This document shows positions 1 through 5,673 of a stretch of DNA of 5,673 nucleotides, in pieces. Within the stretch, counting starts at the first letter, position 1, and every line of letters begins with the position of its first letter. This DNA comes from Paracoccaceae bacterium. GTDB lineage: Bacteria; Pseudomonadota; Alphaproteobacteria; Rhodobacterales; Rhodobacteraceae. Position numbers and translations under genes: made by a program. The DNA lies in contig WFUK01000110.1 in NCBI GenBank assembly GCA_015485015.1, forward strand, positions 1-5,673, written 5' to 3'. Below the pieces are notes generated by a model. That model saw only the letters and a list, made by a program, of their open reading frames with translations, did not search any database and was not told the origin of the DNA.

Positions 1-1928
1 AGCTGCTTGAAGCGCTGGACGGGCTGCAAAACTGGCCGGAAAAAGTGCGGCTGATGCAGAAAAACTGGATTGGCAAATCGCAAGGCCTGCAATTCAGCTT
101 CAAAACGGTTGGCGCGCCGGAGGGCTTTGAGGATCTCGAAGTCTATACCACCCGCCCCGACACGCTTTTTGGCGCCAGCTTTGCGGGCATTTCGGCTGAC
201 CACCCGCTGGCCAAGGCGCTGGAAGGCAACCCCGATGTCGCCGCCTTTACCGCCGAGTGCCGCCGCACCGGCACGTCCGCCGAAGCCTTGGAAAAGGCCG
301 AGAAGCTGGGCTTTGATACCGGCATTAAAGTCGTGCATCCGTTTGATAGCTCGATCGAGCTGCCGGTCTATATCGCCAATTTCATCCTGATGGATTACGG
401 CACCGGCGCGATTTTTGGCTGCCCAGCGCATGACCAGCGCGACCTCGATTTTGCGCGCAAATACGGTCTGGATGTCACCGCCGTGGTTTCCCCTGATGGC
501 AATGATTTCAGCGTCGATACCGAGGCTTTTACCGATGCCGGCACGCTGATTAATTCCGACTTCCTGAATGGCATGGATATCGAATCCGGCAAGGCCGAGG
601 CGATCAAGCGCATTGAGGCCGCCAATATGGGCAAGGGCAAAACCGTATTCCGCCTGCGTGATTGGGGCATTTCGCGGCAGCGCTATTGGGGCTGCCCGAT
701 CCCTGTGGTGCATTGCGAAAGCTGCGGTGTGGTGCCGGAGAAAAAGGAAAACCTGCCCGTGGTGCTGCCCGAAGACATCAACTTCGACAAACCCGGCAAC
801 CCGCTGGACCGCCACCCGACATGGCGCAACACCGCCTGCCCGAGCTGCGGCAATGCTGCCCTGCGCGAGACCGACACCATGGACACGTTTGTGGATAGCT
901 CATGGTATTACGCCCGCTTCACCTCCAGCACTGCCGACACTCCGACCAACTTGGCCGATGCGGATTACTGGATGAATGTCGACCAATATATCGGCGGGGT
1001 CGAACACGCTATTCTACACCTGCTCTATTCCCGCTTCTTCGCCCGCGCCATGGTCAAAACCGGCCATCTGCCGCCGCGCTGCATCGAGCCGTTTAATGCG
1101 CTGTTTAACCAAGGCATGGTCTGCCACGAAACCTATTCCACCAAGGATGAAAAGGGCCGCGACGTGTGGCATTCGCCCGATGAGCTGGTGGCGGATGGCG
1201 AAGGCTACAAGCTGCGGAAAACCGGCGAGGCGATTACCGTTGGTCCCTCGATCAAAATGTCGAAATCCAAGCTCAACGTGATTGATCCCATTGAGCAAAT
1301 CGAGCAATTCGGGGCCGATACCTCGCGCTGGTTTGTGCTGTCTGACAGCCCCCCCGAGCGCGATGTGGAATGGACCACTTCCGGTGCCGAAGCCGCATGG
1401 AAACACCTTCAGCGCATCTGGCGGCTAACGGCTGAAATCGCCGGAGAAAGCCGCGAAGGCGAGGATATTGCCCTCACCAAAGCCACCCACCGCGCCATTG
1501 CCGATGTGACCGAGGGCTATGAGGGCTTTGCCTTTAATAAATCCATCGCGCATCTTTACCAATTCACCGCCGCCATCGCCAAATCCAAGGGCGACCGCCG
1601 CGCCGCCATGCGCACCATGGCGCTCTTGATGCAGCCAATCACCCCGCATATCGCCGAGGAATGCTGGGAATTGCTCGGCGGCGAAGGGCTGGCTGCAACA
1701 GCCGCTTTCCCCGAGGTCGATCCTGCGATGCTGGTCGAGGATACCATCACCATGCCGATCCAGATTAACGGCAAGCGGCGGGCGGAAATCAGCGTAAGCA
1801 AGGATGCCTCCAAGGAAGAGGTTGAAAAACTGGCGCTTTCAAACGATGCTGTGGTCAGGGCGCTGGAAGGCAAAACCCTGAGAAAGCTGATCGTCGTGCC
1901 GGGCAGGATTGTGAATGTCGTCCTCTAA
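1..1928 (+). CDS. leuS: Leucyl-tRNA synthetase, 5' truncated by the window edge
   Basis: This cytoplasmic class I aminoacyl-tRNA synthetase charges tRNA-Leu with leucine and hydrolyses mischarged products. The reading frame is open from base 3, giving 641 residues; the family is usually about 850-870, so roughly 210-220 N-terminal residues, including the HIGH motif, lie outside the window. Visible in order: the CP1 editing domain with its threonine-rich TTRPDTLFG peptide (147-173) and the PAHDQRD editing-pocket aspartates (423-443); [11 protein letters not shown] (660-692); a zinc-binding pair CESC (714-725) and CPSC (837-848); [14 protein letters not shown] (from 879); [18 protein letters not shown]; the ATP-binding KMSKS loop (1254-1268); then the anticodon-binding and C-terminal domains, ending [11 protein letters not shown] with TAA at 1926. 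All expected active-site and editing elements in the visible part are intact. A GTG at 45 could be mistaken for a start, but the family sequence continues upstream of it ([14 protein letters not shown]). The 3' end overlaps lptE by 14 nt. Confidence 0.98.
   Translation, partial: LLEALDGLQNWPEKVRLMQKNWIGKSQGLQFSFKTVGAPEGFEDLEVYTTRPDTLFGASFAGISADHPLAKALEGNPDVAAFTAECRRTGTSAEALEKAEKLGFDTGIKVVHPFDSSIELPVYIANFILMDYGTGAIFGCPAHDQRDLDFARKYGLDVTAVVSPDGNDFSVDTEAFTDAGTLINSDFLNGMDIESGKAEAIKRIEAANMGKGKTVFRLRDWGISRQRYWGCPIPVVHCESCGVVPEKKENLPVVLPEDINFDKPGNPLDRHPTWRNTACPSCGNAALRETDTMDTFVDSSWYYARFTSSTADTPTNLADADYWMNVDQYIGGVEHAILHLLYSRFFARAMVKTGHLPPRCIEPFNALFNQGMVCHETYSTKDEKGRDVWHSPDELVADGEGYKLRKTGEAITVGPSIKMSKSKLNVIDPIEQIEQFGADTSRWFVLSDSPPERDVEWTTSGAEAAWKHLQRIWRLTAEIAGESREGEDIALTKATHRAIADVTEGYEGFAFNKSIAHLYQFTAAIAKSKGDRRAAMRTMALLMQPITPHIAEECWELLGGEGLAATAAFPEVDPAMLVEDTITMPIQINGKRRAEISVSKDASKEEVEKLALSNDAVVRALEGKTLRKLIVVPGRIVNVVL
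1905..1908 (+). promoter_or_regulatory. Ribosome binding site for lptE inside leuS
   Basis: AGGA lies 6 nt before the ATG at 1915 and inside the last codons of leuS. It supports that ATG as the lptE start and fits translation of lptE from the same message as leuS. Confidence 0.55.
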
Positions 1929-2424
1929 AAACCACCTGAAAACCATAAGCCGGCGCGGGCTGTTACTGGCTCCGCTGGCGCTGGCCGCCTGTGGCTTCAC
2001 CCCGATCTATGGGCGGGGCAGCGCTGCCGAAGCCCTGAACGGTAAAATCCTGCTTGGCGATGTGGATGATCGCCTGACCTTTGAATTTTACGAACAGCTG
2101 GAAAACCGCCTTGGCCGCGCCAATGCCCCGCTTTTCCAGCTTGATGTCACGCTGAGCATCGCCTCCAAAGGCCTCGCCATTGCGCAGGATAATGCCATCA
2201 CCCGCTATAATCTAACCGGCGAAGCCCGCTTTGCCCTGACGCGGCTCGCCGATGATACCAAGGTGCTGGAAGACCGGATTCGCGCCTTCACCGCCTATAG
2301 CGCCACCGCCAGCGCCTATGCCACGCAGGTATCCAAGCGCGATGCCGAGCGGCGGCTGGCCATTTCATTGGCCGACCAGATCGCCATCCGCCTCGCCTCT
2401 AGCGCCGAAAGCTTTGGCCTGTGA
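1915..2424 (+). CDS. lptE: LPS-assembly lipoprotein LptE
   Basis: LptE is the outer-membrane lipoprotein that plugs the LptD beta-barrel and helps deliver lipopolysaccharide to the cell surface. The 169-residue product has a lipoprotein signal: basic N-terminus with R13-R14, a hydrophobic stretch (about 15-25), and lipobox LAAC with Cys26 as the predicted lipidated residue. The mature protein begins CGFTPIYG, a hallmark of alphaproteobacterial LptE as I remember it. A middle segment [14 protein letters not shown] and a C-terminal helix with [15 protein letters not shown] also fit the family. The start at 1915 is supported by AGGA 6 nt upstream and by the complete signal peptide that follows. 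The gene overlaps leuS by 14 nt and holA by 4 nt, and the order leuS-lptE-holA matches E. coli, which independently supports the name. The twin arginine in SRRGLLL resembles a Tat signal, but the rest of the motif is incomplete, so Sec export is equally possible. Confidence 0.92.
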   Translation: MSSSKNHLKTISRRGLLLAPLALAACGFTPIYGRGSAAEALNGKILLGDVDDRLTFEFYEQLENRLGRANAPLFQLDVTLSIASKGLAIAQDNAITRYNLTGEARFALTRLADDTKVLEDRIRAFTAYSATASAYATQVSKRDAERRLAISLADQIAIRLASSAESFGL

Positions 2425-3443
2425 AGCTCGCGCCCCGCGATGCGCTGCGGTTTTTTGCCAAGCCAGACCCCGCCAAAGCCGCCATTTTGCTGCACGGGCC
2501 GGATGCCATGCGCATCGCCCTCAAGCGCAAAACCCTGATCGATGCGCTAACCGGCCCGAATGCTGACGAAGAAATGCGACTCACACGGCTGGACGGGGCC
2601 TTGCTGCGCAAAGAGCCGGCGGCGCTGGGCAATGCTGCCAAGGCGGTCGGGTTTTTCCCGGGGCTTCGGGTGGTGCATGTGGAATCCGCCACCGATACCA
2701 CCACCAAAGCGGTGAAATTTGCGCTGGAAGATTGGCAACCCGGCGATGCGGTGATGGTGATTACCGCCGGTCAGCTCAACGCCCGCTCCAGCCTGCGAAA
2801 GCTGATCGAAGGCGGGCGCAACTCCGTAGCCATCGGCATCTATAATGATCCGCCCTCGCGGGAGGAAATCGAGGCGCAGCTTGCGGCCAAGGGCCTAAGC
2901 AATATCCCCCCCGATGCCCTGCGCGATATCCAGACCCTCGCGCGCGAGCTGGACCCCGGCGATTTCGCCCAAACCCTTGAAAAGCTTTCCCTATATAAGC
3001 TAAGTGATGCAACGCCCGTAACCCCGCAAGACCTGCTGGATTGCACCCCCGCCAGCTATGAGGCGGGGCTGGACGAGCTGGTGCGCCACATGGCCGAGGG
3101 CCACCCCAACGAGATCGGCCCGCATATGGCGCGGCTGGCCAGCCAAGGCACCAATCCCACCACCCTGACCATCACCGCCACCCGCCATTTCCGCCAGCTA
3201 CATGCAGCAGCAGCCAGCGCGCAAGGCATCGATCAGGCCCTTAGCCGGATGCGACCGCCGGTTTTTGGGCCGAGGCGGGATCAAATGGCGCGGCAGGCGC
3301 GAAATTGGGGCTTGCAACGCCTCGAATCCGCGCTCACCATGCTGATGGAAACCGATCTCGGCCTGCGCTCCAGCAAACCGCTGCCGGCCATGGCTTTTGC
3401 CGAGCGCGCTTTTATCCGCATCGCCATGATGCACCCACGCTAG
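2421..3443 (+). CDS. holA: DNA polymerase III, delta subunit
   Basis: HolA is the delta subunit of the clamp loader. It binds and opens the beta sliding clamp and works with the delta' and tau/gamma subunits to load it at the replication fork. The 340-residue length is typical. Visible family features: an N-terminal RDALRFFAKPDPAKA; a degenerate nucleotide-binding-like loop LLHGPDAMR (about 23-31), as expected because delta does not hydrolyse ATP; GFFPGLRVVHVE (77-88); ITAGQLNARSSLRKL (114-128); GIYNDPPSREEIE (139-151); and a helical C-terminal region with ATRHFRQLHAAAASA. The start is a GTG sharing the GTGA overlap with the lptE TGA stop. No strong Shine-Dalgarno sequence is visible before it, so translation probably depends on ribosomes finishing lptE. 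The N-terminus from this GTG fits remembered homologues, so no other start is needed. The stop at 3441-3443 overlaps the ribosome-binding site of the next gene. Confidence 0.95.
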   Translation: MKLAPRDALRFFAKPDPAKAAILLHGPDAMRIALKRKTLIDALTGPNADEEMRLTRLDGALLRKEPAALGNAAKAVGFFPGLRVVHVESATDTTTKAVKFALEDWQPGDAVMVITAGQLNARSSLRKLIEGGRNSVAIGIYNDPPSREEIEAQLAAKGLSNIPPDALRDIQTLARELDPGDFAQTLEKLSLYKLSDATPVTPQDLLDCTPASYEAGLDELVRHMAEGHPNEIGPHMARLASQGTNPTTLTITATRHFRQLHAAAASAQGIDQALSRMRPPVFGPRRDQMARQARNWGLQRLESALTMLMETDLGLRSSKPLPAMAFAERAFIRIAMMHPR

Positions 3444-3446
3444 GAG
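3442..3446 (+). promoter_or_regulatory. Ribosome binding site for the GST gene
   Basis: AGGAG sits 6 nt before the ATG at 3453 and begins inside the holA stop codon TAG (3441-3443). It fixes the GST start and suggests that the gene is read from the holA message. Confidence 0.85.
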
Positions 3447-3452
3447 AATATA

Positions 3453-4073
3453 ATGTATCAAGTCATCGGCACCGCCCGTTCCCGCGCCATGCGGGTGTTT
3501 TGGATGTTGGAGGAGCTGGAGCAGGATTATGAAATCCTTGAGGCGGGCCCGCGCAGTGAGGCCATTCAAAAGGTTAATCCCTCGGGCAAGGTGCCGGCGC
3601 TGATTGTGGAGGGCAAAGCGATATTTGATTCCGTGGCGATCATGCAATTTCTGGCCGACCGCCACGGCGCGCTGACCTTTCCTTGCGGCAGTATTGAGCG
3701 GGCCGAGCAGGACAGCTTTGTGCATTTCGCCAATGACGAGCTGGACGCGGTGCTCTGGGTCGCCACCAAACACACGTTCAAACACACGTTTTATTACCCC
3801 GAAGCGCTGCGGGTGCCGGATATTCGCGCCTCGGCCGAGTGGGATTTCGCCCGCGCCATGGTGAATTTGGAAGCGCGACTGGGCGATAATGAATTTGTAA
3901 TGGGCGACCAAATTACCGTGCCGGACCTGCTGCTCAGCCATTGCGCGGGCTGGGCTTTGGGCGCAAAATTCGCGCTGCCCGGCGGAAAAGTAGGGGATTA
4001 TTTCAAGCGGCTGCGCGCCCGCCCCGCCATGAAGCGCGCCTTGGCCAAAGCCAGCGAAACCGCAGCAGGCTAG
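3453..4073 (+). CDS. Glutathione S-transferase family protein
   Basis: This is a soluble 206-residue protein with the two-domain GST fold. The N-terminal thioredoxin-like domain (about 1-75) starts YQVIGTARSRAMRVFWMLEEL, has the cis-proline signature NPSGKVPAL with Pro48, and the glutathione gamma-glutamyl-binding acid/serine pair D59-S60 in FDSVAIMQFLADR. The helical C-terminal domain (about 85-206) carries the N-capping box TVPD (155-158) in MGDQITVPDLLLSHC. The likely catalytic position near residues 7-10 holds Thr/Ser (T7, S10) and no cysteine, so a serine-type active site is inferred. The substrate cannot be told from sequence. A perfect tandem 12-nt duplication gives KHTFKHTF at residues 106-113, at the start of a helical segment. 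The gene follows holA by 9 nt with a good AGGAG site and probably belongs to the leuS-lptE-holA unit. It ends tail to tail with tlyA, sharing CTAG. Confidence 0.9.
   Translation: MYQVIGTARSRAMRVFWMLEELEQDYEILEAGPRSEAIQKVNPSGKVPALIVEGKAIFDSVAIMQFLADRHGALTFPCGSIERAEQDSFVHFANDELDAVLWVATKHTFKHTFYYPEALRVPDIRASAEWDFARAMVNLEARLGDNEFVMGDQITVPDLLLSHCAGWALGAKFALPGGKVGDYFKRLRARPAMKRALAKASETAAG
3767..3790 (+). repeat. Perfect 12-nt tandem duplication within the GST gene
   Basis: The unit caaacacacgtt occurs twice back to back (3767-3778 and 3779-3790) with no mismatch; the bases on either side differ. It keeps the reading frame and encodes two copies of KHTF (residues 106-113). Confidence 0.9.
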
Positions 4074-4789
4074 AGTTTTTGCGCGGCAATTAGAAATTCC
4101 TGATTGCCGTGCTGGCCCAGAATCGGGCTTTCGGCCTCATGGGTTATCGCCCAGCCCTCGGCTTTCAGAAATGCGCGCACCTCCGCGCGGGCCTGCTGCT
4201 TGGCGGCGCTATTACTCACAATGCCGTTTTTGCCAATATGCGCCCGCCCGACCTCGAATTGCGGCTTGATCAAGCCGATAAAAACCGCCCCCGCCCGCGC
4301 CAGTGCCAAGGGCTCGGGCATTGCCTTGATCAGGCTGATAAATGACACATCGGTGACGATAAAATCCACCGGCGGCACCGCGCCCTCGGGAATGGATTTT
4401 GCGTTAATCCCTTCAAGATTAACCACGCGGGGATCGGCCAGAAGCTTGGGGTGCAGCTGCCCATGCCCCACATCCAGCGCAAAAACCTTTGCCGCCCCCG
4501 CTGCCAGCAAAACTTGCGTAAACCCGCCGGTAGAGGCCCCGACATCCAGCGCCACATTCCCCTTTGGCAACAGCTCAAAAACCTTCAGCGCATGGACCAG
4601 CTTCAGCGCCGCGCGCGAGACATAGGGGTTGGGGTTTTCCGTCAGGCTCAGGGCTTCATCCGCCACATTTTGCGAGGCTTTTTTGGCCGGCTTCCCTGCC
4701 ACCCGCACCACTCCGGCCTTGATCAGCTCTTGCGCACGGGCGCGGCTATCCGTTAGCCCTGCCGCCACCATGGCCTGATCAAGGCGCAT
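4070..4789 (-). CDS. tlyA: TlyA-family rRNA 2'-O-methyltransferase (S4 domain plus FtsJ-like fold)
   Basis: TlyA proteins transfer a methyl group from S-adenosylmethionine to ribose 2'-OH of rRNA cytidines; many are still labelled hemolysin A. The 239-residue product has an N-terminal S4 RNA-binding domain (about 1-60, MRLDQAMVAAGLTDSRARAQ) joined to an FtsJ/RrmJ-type methyltransferase domain. The SAM-binding motif is DVGASTGGF (82-90), followed by the second-strand acid in ALDVGHGQL (D106). The catalytic tetrad K-D-K-E can be assigned as K63 (SRAALKL), D147 (VTDVSF), K175 (LIKPQFEVG) and E231 (NQEFL), with spacing close to that remembered for Mycobacterium TlyA. No residue appears to be missing. 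The ATG at 4789 follows AAAGG by 6 nt and begins inside the last codons of the upstream hydroxylase gene, overlapping it by 11 nt, so co-translation is likely. Whether it modifies 23S only or both 16S and 23S rRNA, and whether it has any haemolytic role, cannot be read from the sequence. Confidence 0.94.
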   Translation of the reverse strand: MRLDQAMVAAGLTDSRARAQELIKAGVVRVAGKPAKKASQNVADEALSLTENPNPYVSRAALKLVHALKVFELLPKGNVALDVGASTGGFTQVLLAAGAAKVFALDVGHGQLHPKLLADPRVVNLEGINAKSIPEGAVPPVDFIVTDVSFISLIKAMPEPLALARAGAVFIGLIKPQFEVGRAHIGKNGIVSNSAAKQQARAEVRAFLKAEGWAITHEAESPILGQHGNQEFLIAAQKL

Positions 4790-5654
4790 TGTCGGCCTTT
4801 ATCTGATCCGAGGTTTTGCGCGAGCCGTCATGGCTCCAGCCCGGAGGCTTAAGCGCATAGGCAAAGCGCTGGCGCAGGCTCAGGCCCGGGGCGAAAATGT
4901 CTTTCAGCATCCCGATCCACTCATGAAACGCCACCCGCAGCGGATTAAACGTGCCGAGATTTTGCACAAGGCCATAATCGGGGGTTTCTTCCTCGGGCTG
5001 GAAGCTGCCAAACATTTTATCCCAGATGATAAAGACACCGGCATAATTGGTGTCGAGATATTTAGGATTGCGGCCATGATGCACGCGATGATGGCTCGGG
5101 GTGTTCATCACCGCCTCAAACCAGCGCGGCATTTTATCAATGGCCTCGGTATGAATCCAGAATTGGTAAACCAGATTTATCCCGCCGACAAACAGCACCA
5201 TTTCCGGGCTGAACCCCAGCAAAATCAGCGGCGCGCGCAGCACCATCATCAGGGTAAAGGTCGCGGTCCATGTTTGCCGCAGGGCGGTGCTGAGGTTATA
5301 ATGCTGGCTGGAATGGTGGTTTACATGGCTGGCCCAAACCCAGCGCACGCGGTGGCCAAAGCGATGCACCCAGTAATAGCGCAAATCATCCAGCACAAAA
5401 CACAGCGCGATCACGGCCAGCGAGGTGCCAAGGTCAAACAGCCGAAACTGCCACAAAAAGGTGAAAAAACCATAGGCCACAAAGCCCAGCGCGATACCTG
5501 CCACCACATTCCCCGCCCCCATCAAAAGCGAGGTCGCGGTGTCGCGGGTTTCGTAAGCCCCGCCTTTGCCCTTCAGCTTGATCCATGCAATTTCCGCCAC
5601 CATCAGGCCAACGAATAGCGGGATGGAAAGCATAACGATATCGGGGAAATTCAT
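4779..5654 (-). CDS. Fatty acid hydroxylase / sterol desaturase superfamily membrane protein, alkylglycerol monooxygenase-like
   Basis: This 291-residue integral membrane protein has the histidine boxes of the di-iron fatty acid hydroxylase superfamily: HRFGH (97-101), HVNHH (110-114), an isolated H168 in FWIHTE, and HRVHH (189-193). Hydrophobic segments lie at about 5-25, 45-70, 73-90 and 132-166, so the metal site would face the cytoplasm at the membrane. Beyond the boxes, HHSSQHYNLSTALRQ, LVYQFWIHTE, NTPSHHRVHHGRN and NYAGVFIIWDKMFGSF resemble animal alkylglycerol monooxygenase (AGMO, TMEM195), which cleaves ether lipids using tetrahydrobiopterin. That comparison is from memory. The substrate and electron donor here are unknown, and a carotenoid, sterol or hopanoid substrate is not excluded. 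The ATG at 5654 is preferred over an in-frame TTG at 5672 because the purine-rich AGGAAAGGG leader lies between them at proper spacing. The gene heads a pair with tlyA, which it overlaps by 11 nt. The charged C-terminal tail after about residue 272 is probably not conserved. Confidence 0.9.
   Translation of the reverse strand: MNFPDIVMLSIPLFVGLMVAEIAWIKLKGKGGAYETRDTATSLLMGAGNVVAGIALGFVAYGFFTFLWQFRLFDLGTSLAVIALCFVLDDLRYYWVHRFGHRVRWVWASHVNHHSSQHYNLSTALRQTWTATFTLMMVLRAPLILLGFSPEMVLFVGGINLVYQFWIHTEAIDKMPRWFEAVMNTPSHHRVHHGRNPKYLDTNYAGVFIIWDKMFGSFQPEEETPDYGLVQNLGTFNPLRVAFHEWIGMLKDIFAPGLSLRQRFAYALKPPGWSHDGSRKTSDQIKADNAP
4796..4800 (-). promoter_or_regulatory. Ribosome binding site for tlyA
   Basis: On the minus strand AAAGG lies 6 nt upstream of the tlyA ATG (4789-4787) and inside the 3' end of the hydroxylase gene. 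It supports this start over any later one. Confidence 0.65.
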
Positions 5655-5660
5655 ATTATA

Positions 5661-5669
5661 CCCTTTCCT
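5661..5669 (-). promoter_or_regulatory. Ribosome binding site for the hydroxylase gene
   Basis: The minus strand reads AGGAAAGGG here, with AAGG (5665-5662) 7 nt before the ATG at 5654. This decides the start in favour of ATG 5654 over TTG 5672. Any promoter would lie beyond the window. Confidence 0.75.
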
Positions 5670-5673
5670 CAAG

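Noticed and set aside
45..47. GTG as the start codon of the leuS frame.
   Set aside because: The frame continues upstream to the window edge with leucyl-tRNA synthetase sequence, so the gene is truncated by the window and does not start here.
3198..3941. A 247-codon open frame on the minus strand across the holA-GST junction.
   Set aside because: It lies in codon register opposite both genes, so the same stop-codon scarcity explains it. It shows no domain and spans two well-supported genes.
4050..4080. AGCC...GGCT followed by five T residues at the end of the GST gene, as a possible terminator.
   Set aside because: The stem is only about 4 bp with a loop of roughly 15 nt, lies inside the coding sequence and has a short T run. 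It is too weak to call.
4264..4342. Two similar 19-nt stretches (cttgatcaagccgataaaa and cttgatcaggctgataaat) within tlyA.
   Set aside because: They encode FIGLIK and FISLIK, two separate conserved strands of the methyltransferase fold, so the likeness follows from protein composition.
4404..4422. Two TTAA half-sites that could suggest a CtrA binding site.
   Set aside because: They are 11 nt apart rather than the 7 nt of the CtrA consensus, and they lie in the middle of tlyA.
4830..5618. A 262-codon open frame on the plus strand opposite the hydroxylase gene.
   Set aside because: It is in exact codon register with the sense gene, where antisense stops require TTA, CTA or TCA sense codons that are rare in GC-rich DNA. 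The protein is low-complexity and rich in A, R, H and Q with no recognisable domain, while the sense strand has complete family motifs.
5655..5660. TATAAT on the minus strand, a perfect -10 hexamer just before the hydroxylase ATG.
   Set aside because: It lies between the ribosome-binding site and the start codon, so transcription from it would begin within or after the ATG. Any -35 element would be outside the window, so it is probably chance.

Overview
The window is almost fully coding and looks like ordinary chromosome from a moderately GC-rich alphaproteobacterium, most likely of the Rhodobacterales or a close relative. That placement rests on remembered protein resemblance: the HolA N-terminus (RDALRFFAKPDPAKA), the short lipoprotein beginning CGFTPIYG, and the style of the GST and TlyA proteins. 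It was not tested by any search.

Layout. Positions 1-4073 are a plus-strand cluster: the 3' three quarters of leuS (leucyl-tRNA synthetase), lptE (LPS-assembly lipoprotein, overlapping leuS by 14 nt), holA (DNA polymerase III delta subunit, overlapping lptE by 4 nt) and a glutathione S-transferase-like gene that starts 9 nt after holA. Positions 4070-5654 are a minus-strand pair: a membrane fatty acid hydroxylase/sterol desaturase-family protein that most resembles alkylglycerol monooxygenase, followed by tlyA (S4-domain rRNA 2'-O-methyltransferase type), which overlaps it by 11 nt. The two transcription units converge on a single CTAG that supplies a TAG stop codon to both strands. The longest gap between genes is 9 nt, and the 19 bases at 5655-5673 are the ribosome-binding leader of the minus-strand pair.

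How the genes work together. leuS-lptE-holA is a housekeeping block for protein synthesis, outer-membrane LPS export and replication. The same gene order occurs in Escherichia coli, so its conservation here probably reflects old transcriptional and translational coupling rather than a shared pathway. The GST is the lineage-variable tail of that unit. The minus-strand pair combines a probable lipid-modifying di-iron membrane oxygenase with an RNA methyltransferase, with no obvious biochemical link.

I found no mobile element, CRISPR array, tRNA or rRNA, and no convincing undescribed system. The points most worth a second look are the AGMO-like oxygenase, a perfect 12-nt tandem duplication inside the GST gene, and the shared CTAG stop.
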